Shown piece by piece: positions 23,701-38,700 of a DNA stretch of 64,000 nucleotides. How positions within the stretch are numbered: position 1 is the stretch's first letter; each line of letters starts with the position of its first letter. The notes below the pieces were generated by a model. It was given only the letters and a program-made list of their open reading frames with translations, was not told where the DNA came from and ran no database searches. The position numbers were made by a program, and so were the translations under genes. The stretch is taken from positions 26,873,513 through 26,937,512 of the forward strand of contig NC_088717.1 in the NCBI RefSeq assembly GCF_963576615.1, given 5' to 3'. This stretch comes from Watersipora subatra. Its lineage: Eukaryota; Bryozoa; Gymnolaemata; Cheilostomatida; Watersiporidae.

Positions 23701-26700
23701 ATCTGTCCTAAGCTTATTAAAAAGATTGCATCATTCAGGAATTGAACTTGGGTATTCATATGCCCAGTCAAGTACGCTACCATCTGCACCACTCAACCAC
23801 CTTTCCATATCTAAGAATAATTGTGCACATAGTTATTACACATGACCATCTCTCACGGCGTACTGTATGTATGCTTCTAAGCAGTGCGGGAAGCATACAT
23901 GACGTAGAGTAAGTACCTGACAGAGCAGATCATAGAAAGGTAGGGGGTCTATGCCCATGTCTTCCATCTTCTGTACTTGTTCCTCGTAAAAATATTCCAT
24001 TTCATACATAGAAATGTAGCCATCCCCATCCAAATCCATACATCTGAACCAGTACTCGATGCTATGAAAGAAGAACGCAAATAAACATAACAAAGTAGAG
24101 TACAAATTGTAACCCGCTACACAGTCTCTCAAGTTATTCTGATGAGAAAACAATCAAGCATTTGGTGGTCAGCGTACTGTAAATACACATATAAATCTTA
24201 AATCGAAGAAGATATCCATTGTGTCGACATCTAATATCTGATACAAAACTGTCAAACCTCCGCATGCAAAGTTAAATCATTTCATTATTTTCTTTGTATG
24301 TCGAAACCGTCATTTTGGAGCAAATTAACTTACAAACATGGAACAATAATGAAACAATAATAAGAACTTCACGTAAATACATATAAAAGAAATATGTATA
24401 TTATAAAGCGATATAAAAACCAAATGTAAAAACTTAAAATACATGTAAAACAAAACTGATAATCAGTAAAAAGCATTTTATTGATACATTATTGATATGT
24501 TACCCTAGAGATAACATGAACGAACGAGCGTAGGCTTGGTAATGAAAAAGGTTCAGTGATAGAGTGAGTGATAGATATACTGTATGCGAAGTAACTTACT
24601 CTAACTTACGCAAATGAACATACATGTATGTTGGATGATTTATTATTAATTTTACATTTCACTTTTACTCACAAAACCATATTTTTTCAAAATATTTTGG
24701 ACAGCGTATGCTGGATGTTCATGAATATAGAGGTCAAAAATCTTGAAAAATCTAATTATAGAGGTGATCGCGAGTAGAGATTACCGTAAAACCTGCATCT
24801 GAGCGCCATGGCATTATATTTTTCAACCATCACCCTGTAGTGCCATTCCATTAGATGTGATGTTTAAACAGAGGATGGAGCTTTATTTTTCGATTAGCTG
24901 GCCAGAATTCAAAAAAGGTAAATTTAACACTTTTACGGGTGGAGCGATGCTAACGTCGCCTATATTTTGCTCCCTCAGGCACAGCGACATTATTGCCGTC
25001 GATGTGAGCCTTTTCCTAAATGGTTTTGCATATACGCTGAATAATCAAACTGAGTCAAACAAGCAACTACTTTTAGTAAAACATATTAAACAGATACTGT
25101 AACAATTATTACTTATTGCGATGATGTTGCTTGAAAAGTTGGGAAGTGAAACAAAGAAATTGTGGAGATAGAAAATCGATTTCGCTAAGCTGTAATTATG
25201 GCTACTATTACTTATCAAATGTATATTGTACTGTACCATATTTATGTACTATATTTATGTACTATACTCATCAAAATGTACTATATTTATCGAAATGTTT
25301 TGAATTCTTCAGATTAGGTTTTAAACCGCCTTATGGATAGAAGACATTGGGTCATATTTAGACCTTGATAACTTTGAATCAGAGTGTAATGTTAATGATC
25401 TTCTCAGGTAAACCATCACTAAACAAATGGCTACCACTACAGCAACAATGAAATAATTAATTTTTATTGGTGAAATCTAGTCATTATTAGTACCATTTTG
25501 TAGATAATTTTTTACTGACCACTTTCTAATATGGGTTCATAAAAATCAAACACAACGAATGTTAAAGTGCCAGTCTATTGCAAGTGGAGTTCAATTAAAG
25601 GCGGTGCTGTATTTTTTTAAAGATGTGTGGTAACTTTTCCCATATGGTGACGTTCTATTAGAGGCGGCGTTCAAATAAAGGTGGCTCTCAAATAGAGATT
25701 TTACAGTAGCTGTAGTTTGTAACTCAAACAGTCTGGTTATGAAGAGAGATAGAAAGAAACAGACTATAATGTACAATAATGAAACAATAGATGAAACAAT
25801 AGAGATCATCATGTCACCTCTTATCAGTCTTCTTGTCCTCTTCTGACAAAAGAAATACAACAAACTCTGTATAGCTCATTTTTCCTCCTTGTTTACTGCG
25901 TGTAACAGCTCCAGAAAATATTCTGTCTATTATCCGACTTGAAAGAGCTACAATAGACGATGAGAATGAAACAACTCAGAAGGCGACAAAAAAGCGTCAG
26001 TTTGACTTGACTCCAACAGAAAGAATTCTGCTATAGCTTTGTATAAAATAACAGCATGATTAATGATTAGAGACTCAACTAAACACTTGTTATATATAAC
26101 AACAGTATGATTAGAGACTCAACTAAACACTTGTTATATATAGAACAACAGTTTGATTAGAGACTCAACTAAACACTTGTTATATAGAACAACAGTATGA
26201 TTAGAGACTCAACTAAACACTTGTTATATATAGAACAACAGTATGATTAGAGACTCAACTAAACACTTGTTATATATAGAACAACAGTATGATTAGAACT
26301 TCTCTAGCATCATAATATATCACAAAAATACCAAATGAGCAATGCAGATATATAAGAAATAAATTTTGAATAGTTTATAAACAATGTTTGTATTTTTGCA
26401 TCCGATGGAAGTTATCGTGCCATTTAACAGAGTACAGCTAATACAAAAGCAGTACGATACATCACATGACATACCGTGATCATTGTGGCGGGCTAAGTCA
26501 TCCTTGTCTATGAAGAGATCATGGTCCTTGTCAAGTTCCCAGAACTTACAGTATATGACATAGAAGTGCTCATAAGAAAAATAGTCTGTGATTTGATTGA
26601 TGTCACTTTCCTCTTCAAGTAGGACTAGTATCTGGTGGGTAAACAAAAGACGAGGTATGGCATAGACTTAAAGAAAGCTAGACTGTGACGCAATGACTAT

Positions 26701-29700
26701 AGATGTTAACATAGATCTTATAGAATTTATCGTTAGCCCGTATATAGCTTAACACTATTATTAAATTAGGAACGCGGTTATAAAATCCAACATCCTTAAC
26801 TATGATTAATAAAAACATAAAAGACTAACACGCTGAGGTAAGAGTAAAGTCAGAACTATGATAAGAAGAGTTGCATGCAGAGTACTGACATACAACTGTT
26901 TCTGGTCTGCTCAAGTTGCATGCAGTGTACTGACGTACAACTGTTTCTGGTCAGCTCACCTGTAAAAGGTTGCTACGCCTCAGGTCTGATATAGTAATTC
27001 TCCCTGACCAGCTTGTATTGACTGTATAAAATATCCTACTTATAACCTGTAAATGTGGACACAGTTGGGTGTCAGTGTTCAGTGTTCACAGTGACATACT
27101 GCGGTGCTTAGTAAAAAGATATATGTCATGAGATCAACAATGCAATCTAATTGGTAATAAAGCAGAGACCACACCAGAACAGGGGAAAACTGATAAAAAG
27201 TGTTATTTTCTGTTGTTACTACAAATGAGTGTATAAGTGTTGTTATCCTCTAACGGTTTAGAGTCATGCTTTGAGACAACATTTGATATTGCAAGTTAAT
27301 AAAAGGTTCGTATCTCTACCTTAGACAATAGCTTCCAGCAACCTCACAAATCAAAGAACACCTTTATAAGGAGAGGAAAACTTACACAATGTATATATCT
27401 TGAGTGAAAGTCCACAGCATCCTGAAGAAACTGAAGACCGGGATGAGTGTCGACTACATCCTATAAACACAAGTGATATTACATTTTACGATATAAAATA
27501 TAGTGGAGTAGCTCACTCGAGACGGTATGTTGTAATTACTTTGGTGTCAGAAATGAAAAATTGACCAAGGATCATTTTTCTTTCTCTACTAATAGTTGAT
27601 ACAATTCCTCCTGTTTTGTTTGAGTTTTTGTATACAAATTACTTAAAAACTTCATGTTTTGTCTGATTTTCTTATACAATTTACCCGAAACACTAAATTT
27701 ACAAACATGGCTCTGGACAAAGACTCCGATCATTCAAAATCACAATAATTCAGTCTATTTTGTGATGAATTGAAAGCTATGACTCGGTTAAACTTGAGTT
27801 GGTGAACGACTTCATTCGGTTTATCATCAAATAAAAGGCTGAACTTGAGTTGGTGAACGACTTCATTCGGTATATCATCAAATAAAAGGCTGAACTTGAG
27901 TTGGTGAACGACTTCATTCGGTATGTCATCAAATAACAGGCTGAAAACATTGATTTCAAACTCTTTGAATTAAAAAATAATCTATTTACCTAATAACAAA
28001 CCTGATAAAATAATGAAAAAGTATTTGGCTATAAAGTTCTAGAAACGACTTATTCAATTCAGAATGAACAGATCACAACATTATTTCATGGGGTCAATAG
28101 CCTCAGCTCATCATGAAGGTGGGAATGAACAGATCACAACATTATTTCATGGGGTCAATAGCCTCAGCTCATCATGAAGGTGAGAATGAACAGATCACAA
28201 CATTATTTCATGGGGTCAATAGCCTCAGCTCATCATGAAGGTGGGAATGAACAGATCACAACATTATTTCATGGGGTCAATAGCCTCAGCTCATCATGAA
28301 GGTGGGAATGGACAGATCACAACATTATTTCATGGGGTCAATAGCCTCAGCTCATCATGAAGGTGGGAATGAACAGATCACAACATTATTTCATGGGGTC
28401 AATAGCCTCAGCTCATCATGAAGGTGGGTGAAAGTTTATGCCTCAAATTTCCTCATAAATATTTAAGTCCAAACCTATAGAAATATCATCAAATCTTGAA
28501 GGTCATGCTCTGTGAATATGCGACGCAAATATTCAACTAATAAAATTAATAGACAAAAGCAATTCAATTAATATAGTTCTATTGTTTTCTGTTTACTAGC
28601 CTGTGAACAAGAAAAAAAAACAAGCTTTTGGTACATTTTTACAGAAAGGTCAGTTCTCACTGCTGCTACTACTAAAGCTGGCCCTTCTAAAAGGATAGAA
28701 ATGTGCTCAAGGGAATGACAGCGCAGAATGAAAAGACATAATATACGATCTATGGATATGCAGTAGGTCATCACTAGCTGCACCATCCATTCAGCGAAGA
28801 AACGAACTCGGCACCATCATTCAAATTTTACTTCATCTTTTTTATGGTATCTACTGAAACCACACCCTTGGACGGATTGTTGCAGGTGTTAAGAGTGTTT
28901 GCCTAGCAATCTGAGAATCCCGAATAAGAGTATCATTGAAGTGAAATCTTTCGCCCTAAGATCTAACTAACCCTGGCTTGGGAAAAAAATGATAGACTTG
29001 AGACAGACAGCTCTTACGAACGTAAATATGTATTTTGGCTTACTTTATTTTAGACATAGTCAGTTTTTCTTGCAGCATAGACCCTGCATGAACATACAGT
29101 AGCTGTCTGCAGAAAGTGAAAAAAATTGATTTAACTTGACATTGAAGGTGTGCACTCCCTATCACGTAAAACAATTTTTGTAAACACAAACCCCAAACCA
29201 AGTGAAAGTGATAAGAAAGAAGAGAAGAGTTGTCGATACAAACCATTAATACCACAGTTATTGTATAGTTTACATTTAATTATAAAGTTAGGTTCAGTTT
29301 ATTACTACTTAGAGGCCAAAAGGGTGAGTTGGGAATGAATTAATTTTCATGTATTTCACTGTTCGTATAATGTAAAACCCCTAAAATGTAAACATTTTTG
29401 GAACAGAATATTTACGATGTAGGAGCGTCTACAGTATATAGAAAAAAGGGCGCTGTCAGCGGTATAGCGAGTTTTAAAACCGTAATGCGCATTAACTTTA
29501 GGCTATGGCGACTTGTCTCAGAACCAATCTACCGCCATAAATAAGGAATTACTGGTTCATTCAGCCAAAATATGCAGATGAAGGTAAACCGTGTTAACAA
29601 TGCGAAACAAAACAGCACCTGAATGAGAGGGACAAAGTCCTCAGGCTCCAACCAGTTCTTACAGTGTTTGGCTAAGAGTTTCATAAACCTCGATGCATCA

Positions 29701-32700
29701 TCATGGCACGCAGACGTTATGCTGAAACACGATGCAAAGGTATAGCCAACTTGCAACTAGCAAAGTGCCGCTGACAGCTATGCAGGCAGCGCAGTGCAGG
29801 TGGATAAATGTGAATAGAATGGATGAATTACCTTACATGAATTAGACAAGCAAAAGCAGGTAGTTATGATACACAGCGTATGTGGAAGATTATATGCTGT
29901 ATTGCGTAGCCGAGAAAGTCTAATAGGCCATTATAACTTTTTCTACACGAGCCTAACATTCCTTATGAACAATTGATCTGTATAATTAGACAACACTCTA
30001 TCAATCTATTAATGATTTCTTCATCGTGAGCAGACGAGAGACTCTGGTAGAGCTGCATGACTAGATGTAACAATGAGATTTGGTACTACAAGATAATAAA
30101 TTTGCTGTACGAGGGTAATGCATAATTGTGATATGTACGAGACTAAAGCTTCTCTTGCCATCTCACTTAATCAGACACTGCTCTAACTACTAGAATAAGG
30201 AAACCTGCAACACCTGTCACTAGAGGTAGATTTATACAAGCAAGCGGTCATTGCAGATAAGGCTGTCGTCTCTGAAAGATTTTCTGCCTTATTACACATT
30301 CTTAGATAATAGAAAAGTTAGGTGGAATGATCTAGAACAGTAATGCTAAGAAGTGTACACCTGATAAGTCCCTGTTCAAAACAGATACACTTCATCGACA
30401 CATTGTAAGATGCGTGAAAACACAATCGTGGACTGACATCATGCCACTGAAGATCGATAATTATTGAACCGATAATAGTTTGAAAGTAAAATCGATGCTG
30501 TCGAGGATATAATGCTGACGGAAATTTTGACGTAGCTCTAGTGTAACTACTACAGTTAATATTTTAGTGAGACTCAAATTGACCTTTTGAGTAAGGTCAA
30601 CGCAAAAGGTCAATTTAGTGAAGAGTTGTTGATTATCTGACCGACATCATGATTTTACGTACAGCTGCACGTGCTGATTCTAATGGTACAGCCACATGTG
30701 CCAATTTTTCGTTGGTTCTGAACGAAATGAACGAAAAACGCAGCATTATTTGGTCGAAATTCACAGAATTGTCAGAGCTGGACACGCACACCGAAATCGC
30801 CGACGAAATACTTTTAATAGGCTAAACAAATGATTAGCGAACGCGATTTTAGCAGCTTTTGCACTTGGTATAGTCCAATACACGTATTACGACACACAAT
30901 AAAAGTGCCAATGCAATTCAACATAGTACATATGAAGCTACTGCTTAAATTGTGCTAGTAACGGTTCTTCATCGTTCGAACACCATAGCTACAAATCATT
31001 TTTTTAATAACAATTTTTTTTAGCAGCAAAAGCTTATTTGTAGAAAGAATTACCATCTTTAGCGCAATCAAGTCAATTGCATCGTATTTACAAGGGCAAA
31101 TTGTGTTAATATTTTTCTTACGCGTCACGTTATGTGCCTCGGACTAGATAAATTGCAAAAGCTGCTAGAATAATTTGTTTTGCGAATTAAAAGCGTTTCG
31201 TCGACGATTTCAATGTGCGTGTCCAGCTCTGACGATTCTGTGATTTTGTCTGAATAATTCTGTGCTTTTCATTCATTTCGTGATGTCGATCAAAATCAAC
31301 GAAAAAAATCGGCTTGTGTAGCCGTACCTTAACAGTGTCAAATTTTTAGAATACCTAGCTAGTTTCAGTCATGAACAATGGCTAATAAGTTGAACACTGT
31401 CAATCAATGGTGCAATGCACTGTCAATCAATGGTGCTAACTGGCTGACCAACATTGGTAAAAGTCAAGAAAATAAAAATATGTAATATTTACCCCTGCCA
31501 GAGATTAATAAAGCTATGAACACTGAAGCCATTGCCGGAATGTGCAGCAGTAGCATTGTGAAGAAGGACTCCCCAGTATTGAGGAAGACCGACTGCCTAC
31601 AAACATAGCATAGAATTAAATCTAACCCTTGGTTAACTCAACCGAGTTCAAAAGATGTCAAGCAAAGCTAAACGGTTTGCATAAATATTCGCAAGACCTT
31701 GGCGAAGGCATGCATATCCTCCTTCTTAAGTTTGTCATCAGGGTGTTTCTTGAGATAATCTTTGGCTAGATTGAGAGTTGGCTCACCACCCTCCGAGTTT
31801 GTGTTGGGGCGCCCGAGTGGGTAGTAGAATGGAGGGATTTTTATGGACGCGTCACCATCCTCGCTGACTAGGGACTGAGAGACCGACAAGGCGAGTCTAT
31901 CTTTCTGTAACATAACAAATTGTTCTCACATAAACAGAACAGAAAGATACTTGACAAAAACACCACTAGGGTTGTTTAAGAAATATACATGGCGCGTGTA
32001 TCACCACACATGGCACTACCTCCCCATCCACGATAGTGGTCAGGACAGGAAGAGAAGGCAGCGCTGTTGGAGATGCAGGAGGACTGGTTGTAGGAGATTT
32101 CAAACGCTCCTTATTTACGGAAGATTTCATTATAGGTATGCATAGTCGCTTCGTCTGTTTGTCTTCCTCAGATTTTTGATCTGGTTCATTCTGACATCTC
32201 CCCGCATGAAATTCTTCATCTAACTTGACCCTTTGCTCCTCAATAGCCTTGCAGAAGCCAAAGTGGACAGAACCACAGTTGGGGTGCTGAAGGCGTCGAC
32301 TGTGTATTGTACATTTTTTGTGTACATTATGTACTGCCAGAGCATGCCTCTGGTCGACGAGGACATTACCGAAGAGCAGCAGACGTGATCGCACGGTGTG
32401 AGGTGTTATGCTACGCAGACTTGTATCTGTTGAAAAAGCGTCACTTTGTTTTCTCCAGAAGATTCCTTTTGATCCTTTATCCCAACTCGGGCTGTTGTTG
32501 TTTCTCACACTGATATCCATGTCTATTCCATTGCAAAGGGATCGTTTGATGAGAGAAACTTGGATACACTCCGTAGTAAAGATCTGATCTATGAGTTGCG
32601 TAGTTTACATGCAGTATGAGCGAGGAAGAATTTCTATCATGTTAGTTAATTAGGCAGCAGCAGCTAATTAGACAGCGATGCCTATAGCTTATAGCCTATA

Positions 32701-35700
32701 GCTAACAATATGCAATGATTTTACCTCGCTGTTGTAAAAATAGCCGCTACCGAGCTGCATGGGTCCTCCACCCATTACAAATCAAAATTAACTTATTGAA
32801 TTAAAAGTATGGTAAAAAAACGAACAAGATGAGATGACTGCACAATAGAGTTCGATTTTCAAGTCACCACATGATTTGATATTGCAAACTTGCAATATCA
32901 AATCAAATTGCAATATATCACAATAGTGTTATGTGGAAAAACTGTAAATTTTTGTTAATATTTATTTGTATACTTCAATTTAAAAAGAAACTGTTTTGTG
33001 CTCGTGACAATTATAAATATTTATTTCATGAATGTCCATGTGCGTGGAAGGCCATGGAATGAGCTTATTATAAGACTAAAAGGCCTGTGCATTTTAGTTC
33101 CAGAATTACTCACTCTGAAACTCCTCAAGTGTAAGATGAATCATCATTACATGATTGTATCATTTATACGATTGGCGATATCTCTTTAAATGGTGGCGAT
33201 TTTCAAATCCCCTAGTTTCAAAATCGCCTTAAAACAATTAAATCACCGTATCGCAAAGCTCTACTGAATAATAGATCAGTTAATCAGGCCTGAGTAACTT
33301 CTATGAGAGTGTTTGTGAATCAACTACATCGGCGAGATATAATAGTAACTCACCCGTGCGATGCTTCTTCTGTGGCGACTCCTCGGTGAGCGTGGACTAG
33401 CCGTGACTTTGGACGGGGGAGGCGAACAAGGAGGAGTGCTAGGCGACGCAGGTCGGTTGGCAGCGAGGGTGCGACTAGGTGATTGTGTCCTCCTGTAATG
33501 GGTGCTATTAGAAGATGCATCATGGAGAGCCTACAAATACAGCTATTTAGAATACTACAAGCTTTCACTTGTTTATTATATTCACATCTAGACACGCGCG
33601 CAAGTGTAGGTGTGAGAGCAGTAACTCTGTCAGTCATAGCAAATGACTAGCTCTCTTGGGGGTATCCAACGGCCTAAGGTCAACCTATGGTCAACTCAAA
33701 AGTAATCTCTTACAGCATTAAACTGATGCAATTTCATCCCAGGAAATCTTAAGAGAGATAATACCTCACGGACATATTTTATATCATATACTGTGTATAA
33801 TATTTTATATATATTTCTATTTATACAGTTCTTGTACAGAGATATTTATTATATTATGATAGAACAGTCTAGAACATAACTATTCATCATGCGACCGTTC
33901 TGCTATGCCCATGGACACGAATTACACTTATAAAGTTGATCGTATGAGCGGCATTTAAGGAGACATACGCTCCTATCTCAAATCATTCACAAACTGTTGA
34001 ACCGATGAAGCTAAAACTAAAAATAGAACAAGCCCATACTTGTTTTAAACTACTCTACATATATTTACTGTACATGTAGCAGCTGCATAGCAACAGTAGT
34101 GTGGAGTTGTTTCCACACAACAGGAACAGATAACTCCAAGCTGACACCATAACTACATGTAGCACAGCAAACAAGTACATCTCCTGACACAATTTATACA
34201 GCGTCAGAGCTGATGGTGGCAATTGCGACATCTTCCGCTACAATGTATATAGCCTCAGGGATGATAACTGACAGATTACATTGGCTGCCACAATGTAAAT
34301 AGCCTCAGTGATGCGTGCTCAGACTTGCATGACAATGGTGATAAGTCGTTGGAATGCTTGCAACTTCCTAATGTTCTCCTATAGGCATTGAGAAATGATA
34401 ATTAGTGGTTATCAACTTTTTATAGTAAGCTTGTAACTTTGCAACATGAAACTCAGGCTACTGCGTGCCACATAACCGCATGATAGATATCGAGAAGCTT
34501 TGGCATTTGCGCGTAAAAAGTGAGTTTTTCAAACAAACAAGAAAGTGACCCCTTATACGCGCATGTTCACATTTGACAGGTTATTAGACAACTGGAGAAA
34601 CCAAATTAGTAGAAGATCGTCTAGCAGGAAGGTCTATGAATTATTTCTTCAATAAATGGTATAAAACTCCTTCATGTAAAATAAGGAAACTGTCTCAACT
34701 ATAAATATGTAGTGTTGATATTATTACAACTAAGAATTAGGTTTTCTTTTTGACTGTTGCTTCACATCTGGAGTTGTGATCTCATATTCTGATATTAACA
34801 GCGGGTTATGTTTTATCCAGATCATTGATCTGGATAAGTGATCCAGGACCAGATCATTGATTTGGTTTTAAGTGCCATACTATCCAAGGTTCTAGGAATA
34901 CATTCTGTGGCTTATTGTATAAATCTGGAAGGGAAACAACTGAAACAAATACTCTAACTCATCAACCTTTCCTAACTACATTGAAAGTTATCATAGCACT
35001 AATCACCAAACAATGTCATGTAGAATTCACAAGCTTCTATAACATTAGTAATATTATTTCAAAGGTCCTGCACTGCAGCTACGCGTCAACCGCTTAAATT
35101 TCATTGTCAAATCCTGAAAAGGAAGAGCTGCCAAAAGACCTAAATGTTGGTAAAAGAAGGCTTTGGGTTATAAATAATAACATTAACACTTATGGTTCTA
35201 TAAAATAGTCTAAAAGTGTAGAAAATGATGAATTATCACACGCATATAATAAGGAACATTACATAAAAATTTTAGTGGACTAAAACTTACCCCAAGACGT
35301 GTTAATATGCAGACAATTGTACTTGGATGAAGCAGACTTGAAATGTGTGAGTGACTACTTGCTAAGTTTGTTAATACATAATGAACAGTCTCTGGATTAG
35401 AAGGTGCTAAAAACCTGCGTGATATCTAGCATAGATAGGAATACCGTATGTAAATTATGATATGCTTACTTGAGGAGTAGTGTATGTAACTATCCTGATA
35501 CACTGACTTGAGGAATAGCGTATGTAACTATTATGATATAATCACTTGAGGAAAAGCGTATGTAACTATTATGATATAGTCACTTGAGGAGTAGCATATG
35601 TAACTATTATGATATACTCACTTGAGGAGTAGCGTATGTAACTATTATGATATACTCACTTGAGGAATAGCGTATGTAACTATTATGATATACTCACTTG

Positions 35701-38700
35701 AGGAATAGCGTATGTAACTATTATGATATACTCACTTGAGGAATAGCGTATGTAACTATTATGATATACTCACTTGAGGAATAGCGTATGTAACTATTAT
35801 GATATACTCACTTGAGGAATAGCGTATGTAACTATTATGATATACTCACTTGAGGAGTAGCGTATGTAACTATTATGATATACTCACTTGAGGAGTAGTG
35901 TATGTAACTATTATGATATACTCACTTGAAGAATAGCGTATGTAACTATTATGATATACTCACTTGAGGAGTAGCGTATGTAACTATTATGATATACTCA
36001 CTTGAGGAGTAGTGTATGTAACTATTATGATATACTCACTTGAAGAATAGCGTATGTAACTATTATGATATACTCACTTGAGGAATAGCGTATGTAACTA
36101 TTATGATATACTCACTTGAGGAGTAGCGTATGTAACTATTATGATATACTCACTTGAGGAGTAGTGTATGTAACTATTATGATATACTCACTTGAAGAAT
36201 AGCGTATGTAACTATTATGATATACTCACTTGAGGAATAGTGTATGTAACTATCATTATATACTCACTTGAGGAGTAGCGTATGTAACTATTATGATTTA
36301 CTCACTTGAGGAGTAGCGTATGTAACTATTATGATATACTCACTTGAGGAATAGCGTATGTAACTATTATGATATACTCACTTGAGGAGTAGCGTATGTA
36401 ACTATTATGATATACTCACTTGAGGAGTAGTGTATGTAACTATTATGATATACTCACTTGAAGAATAGCGTATGTAACTATTATGATATACTCACTTGAG
36501 GAGTAGCGTATGTAACTATTATGATATACTCACTTGAGGAGTAGTGTATGTAACTATTATGATATACTCACTTGAAGAATAGCGTATGTAACTATTATGA
36601 TATACTCACTTGAGGAATAGTGTATGTAACTATCATTATATACTCACTTGAGGAGTAGCGTATGTAACTATTATGATTTACTCACTTGAGGAGTAGCGTA
36701 TGTAACTATTATGATATACTCACTTGAGGAATAGCGTATGTAACTATTATGATATACTCACTTGAGGAGTAGCGTATGTAACTATTATGATATACTCACT
36801 TGAGGAGTAGTGTATGTAACTATTATGATATACTCACTTGAAGAATAGCGTATGTAACTATTATGATATACTCACTTGAGGAGTAGCGTATGTAACTATT
36901 ATGATATACTCACTTGAGGAGTAGTGTATGTAACTATTATGATATACTCACTTGAAGAATAGCGTATGTAACTATTATGATATACTCACTTGAGGAATAG
37001 CGTATGTAACTATTATGATATACTCACTTGAGGAGTAGCGTATGTAACTATTATGATATACTCACTTGAGGAATAGCGTATGTAACTATTATGATATACT
37101 CACTTGAAGAATAGCGTATGTAACTATTATGATATACTCACTTGAGGAATAGTGTATGTAACTATTATGATATACTCACTTGAAGAATAGCGTATGTAAC
37201 TATTATGATATACTCACTTGAGGAGTAGCGTATGTAACTATTATGATATACTCACTTGAGGAGTAGTGTATGTAACTATTATGATATACTCACTTGAAGA
37301 ATAGCGTATGTAACTATTATGATATACTCACTTGAGGAATAGTGTATGTAACTATCATTATATACTCACTTGAGGAGTAGCGTATGTAACTATTATGATT
37401 TACTCACTTGAGGAGTAGCGTATGTAACTATTATGATATACTCACTTGAGGAATAGCGTATGTAACTATTATGATATACTCACTTGAGGAGTAGCGTATG
37501 TAACTATTATGATATACTCACTTGAGGAGTAGTGTATGTAACTATTATGATATACTCACTTGAAGAATAGCGTATGTAACTATTATGATATACTCACTTG
37601 AGGAGTAGCGTATGTAACTATTATGATATACTCACTTGAGGAGTAGTGTATGTAACTATTATGATATACTCACTTGAAGAATAGCGTATGTAACTATTAT
37701 GATATACTCACTTGAGGAGTAGCGTATGTAACTATTATGATATACTCACTTGAGGAGTAGTGTATGTAACTATTATGATATACTCACTTGAAGAATAGCG
37801 TATGTAACTATTATGATATACTCACTTGAGGAATAGCGTATGTAACTATTATGATATACTCACTTGAGGAGTAGCATATGTAACTATTATGATATACTCA
37901 CTTGAGGAGTAGTGTATGTAACTATTATGATATACTCACTTGAAGAATAGCGTATGTAACTATTATGATATACTCACTTGAGGAATAGTGTATGTAACTA
38001 TCATTATATACTCACTTGAGGAGTAGCGTATGTAACTATTATGATTTACTCACTTGAGGAGTAGCGTATGTAACTATCATTATATACTCACTTGAGGAAT
38101 AGCGTATGTAACTATTATGATATACTCACTTGAGGAGTAGCGTATGTAACTATCACTATATACTCACTTGAGGAATAGCGTATGTAACTATTATGATATA
38201 CTCACTTGAGGAATACGTATGTAACTATTATGATATATTCACTTGAGGAGTAGCGTATGTAACTATTATGATATACTCACTTGAGGAGTAGTGTATGTAA
38301 CTATTATGATATACTCACTTGAGGAGTAGCGTATGTAACTATCACTATATACTCACTCGAGGAATAGCGTATGTAACTATTATAATATATTCACTTGAGG
38401 AATAGCGTATGTAACTATTATGATATACTCACTTGAGGAATAGCGTATGTAACTATCATGATATACTCACTTGAGGAGTAGCGTATGTAACTATTATGAT
38501 ATACTCACTTGAGGAGTAGCGTATGTAACTATCACTATATACTCACTTGAGGAATAGTGTATGTAACTATTATGATATACTCACTTGAGGAATAGCGTAT
38601 GTAACTATCATGATATAGTCACTTGAGGAGTAGCGTATGTAACTATTATGATATAGTCACTTGAGGAGTAGCGTATGTCACTATTATGATATACTCACTT

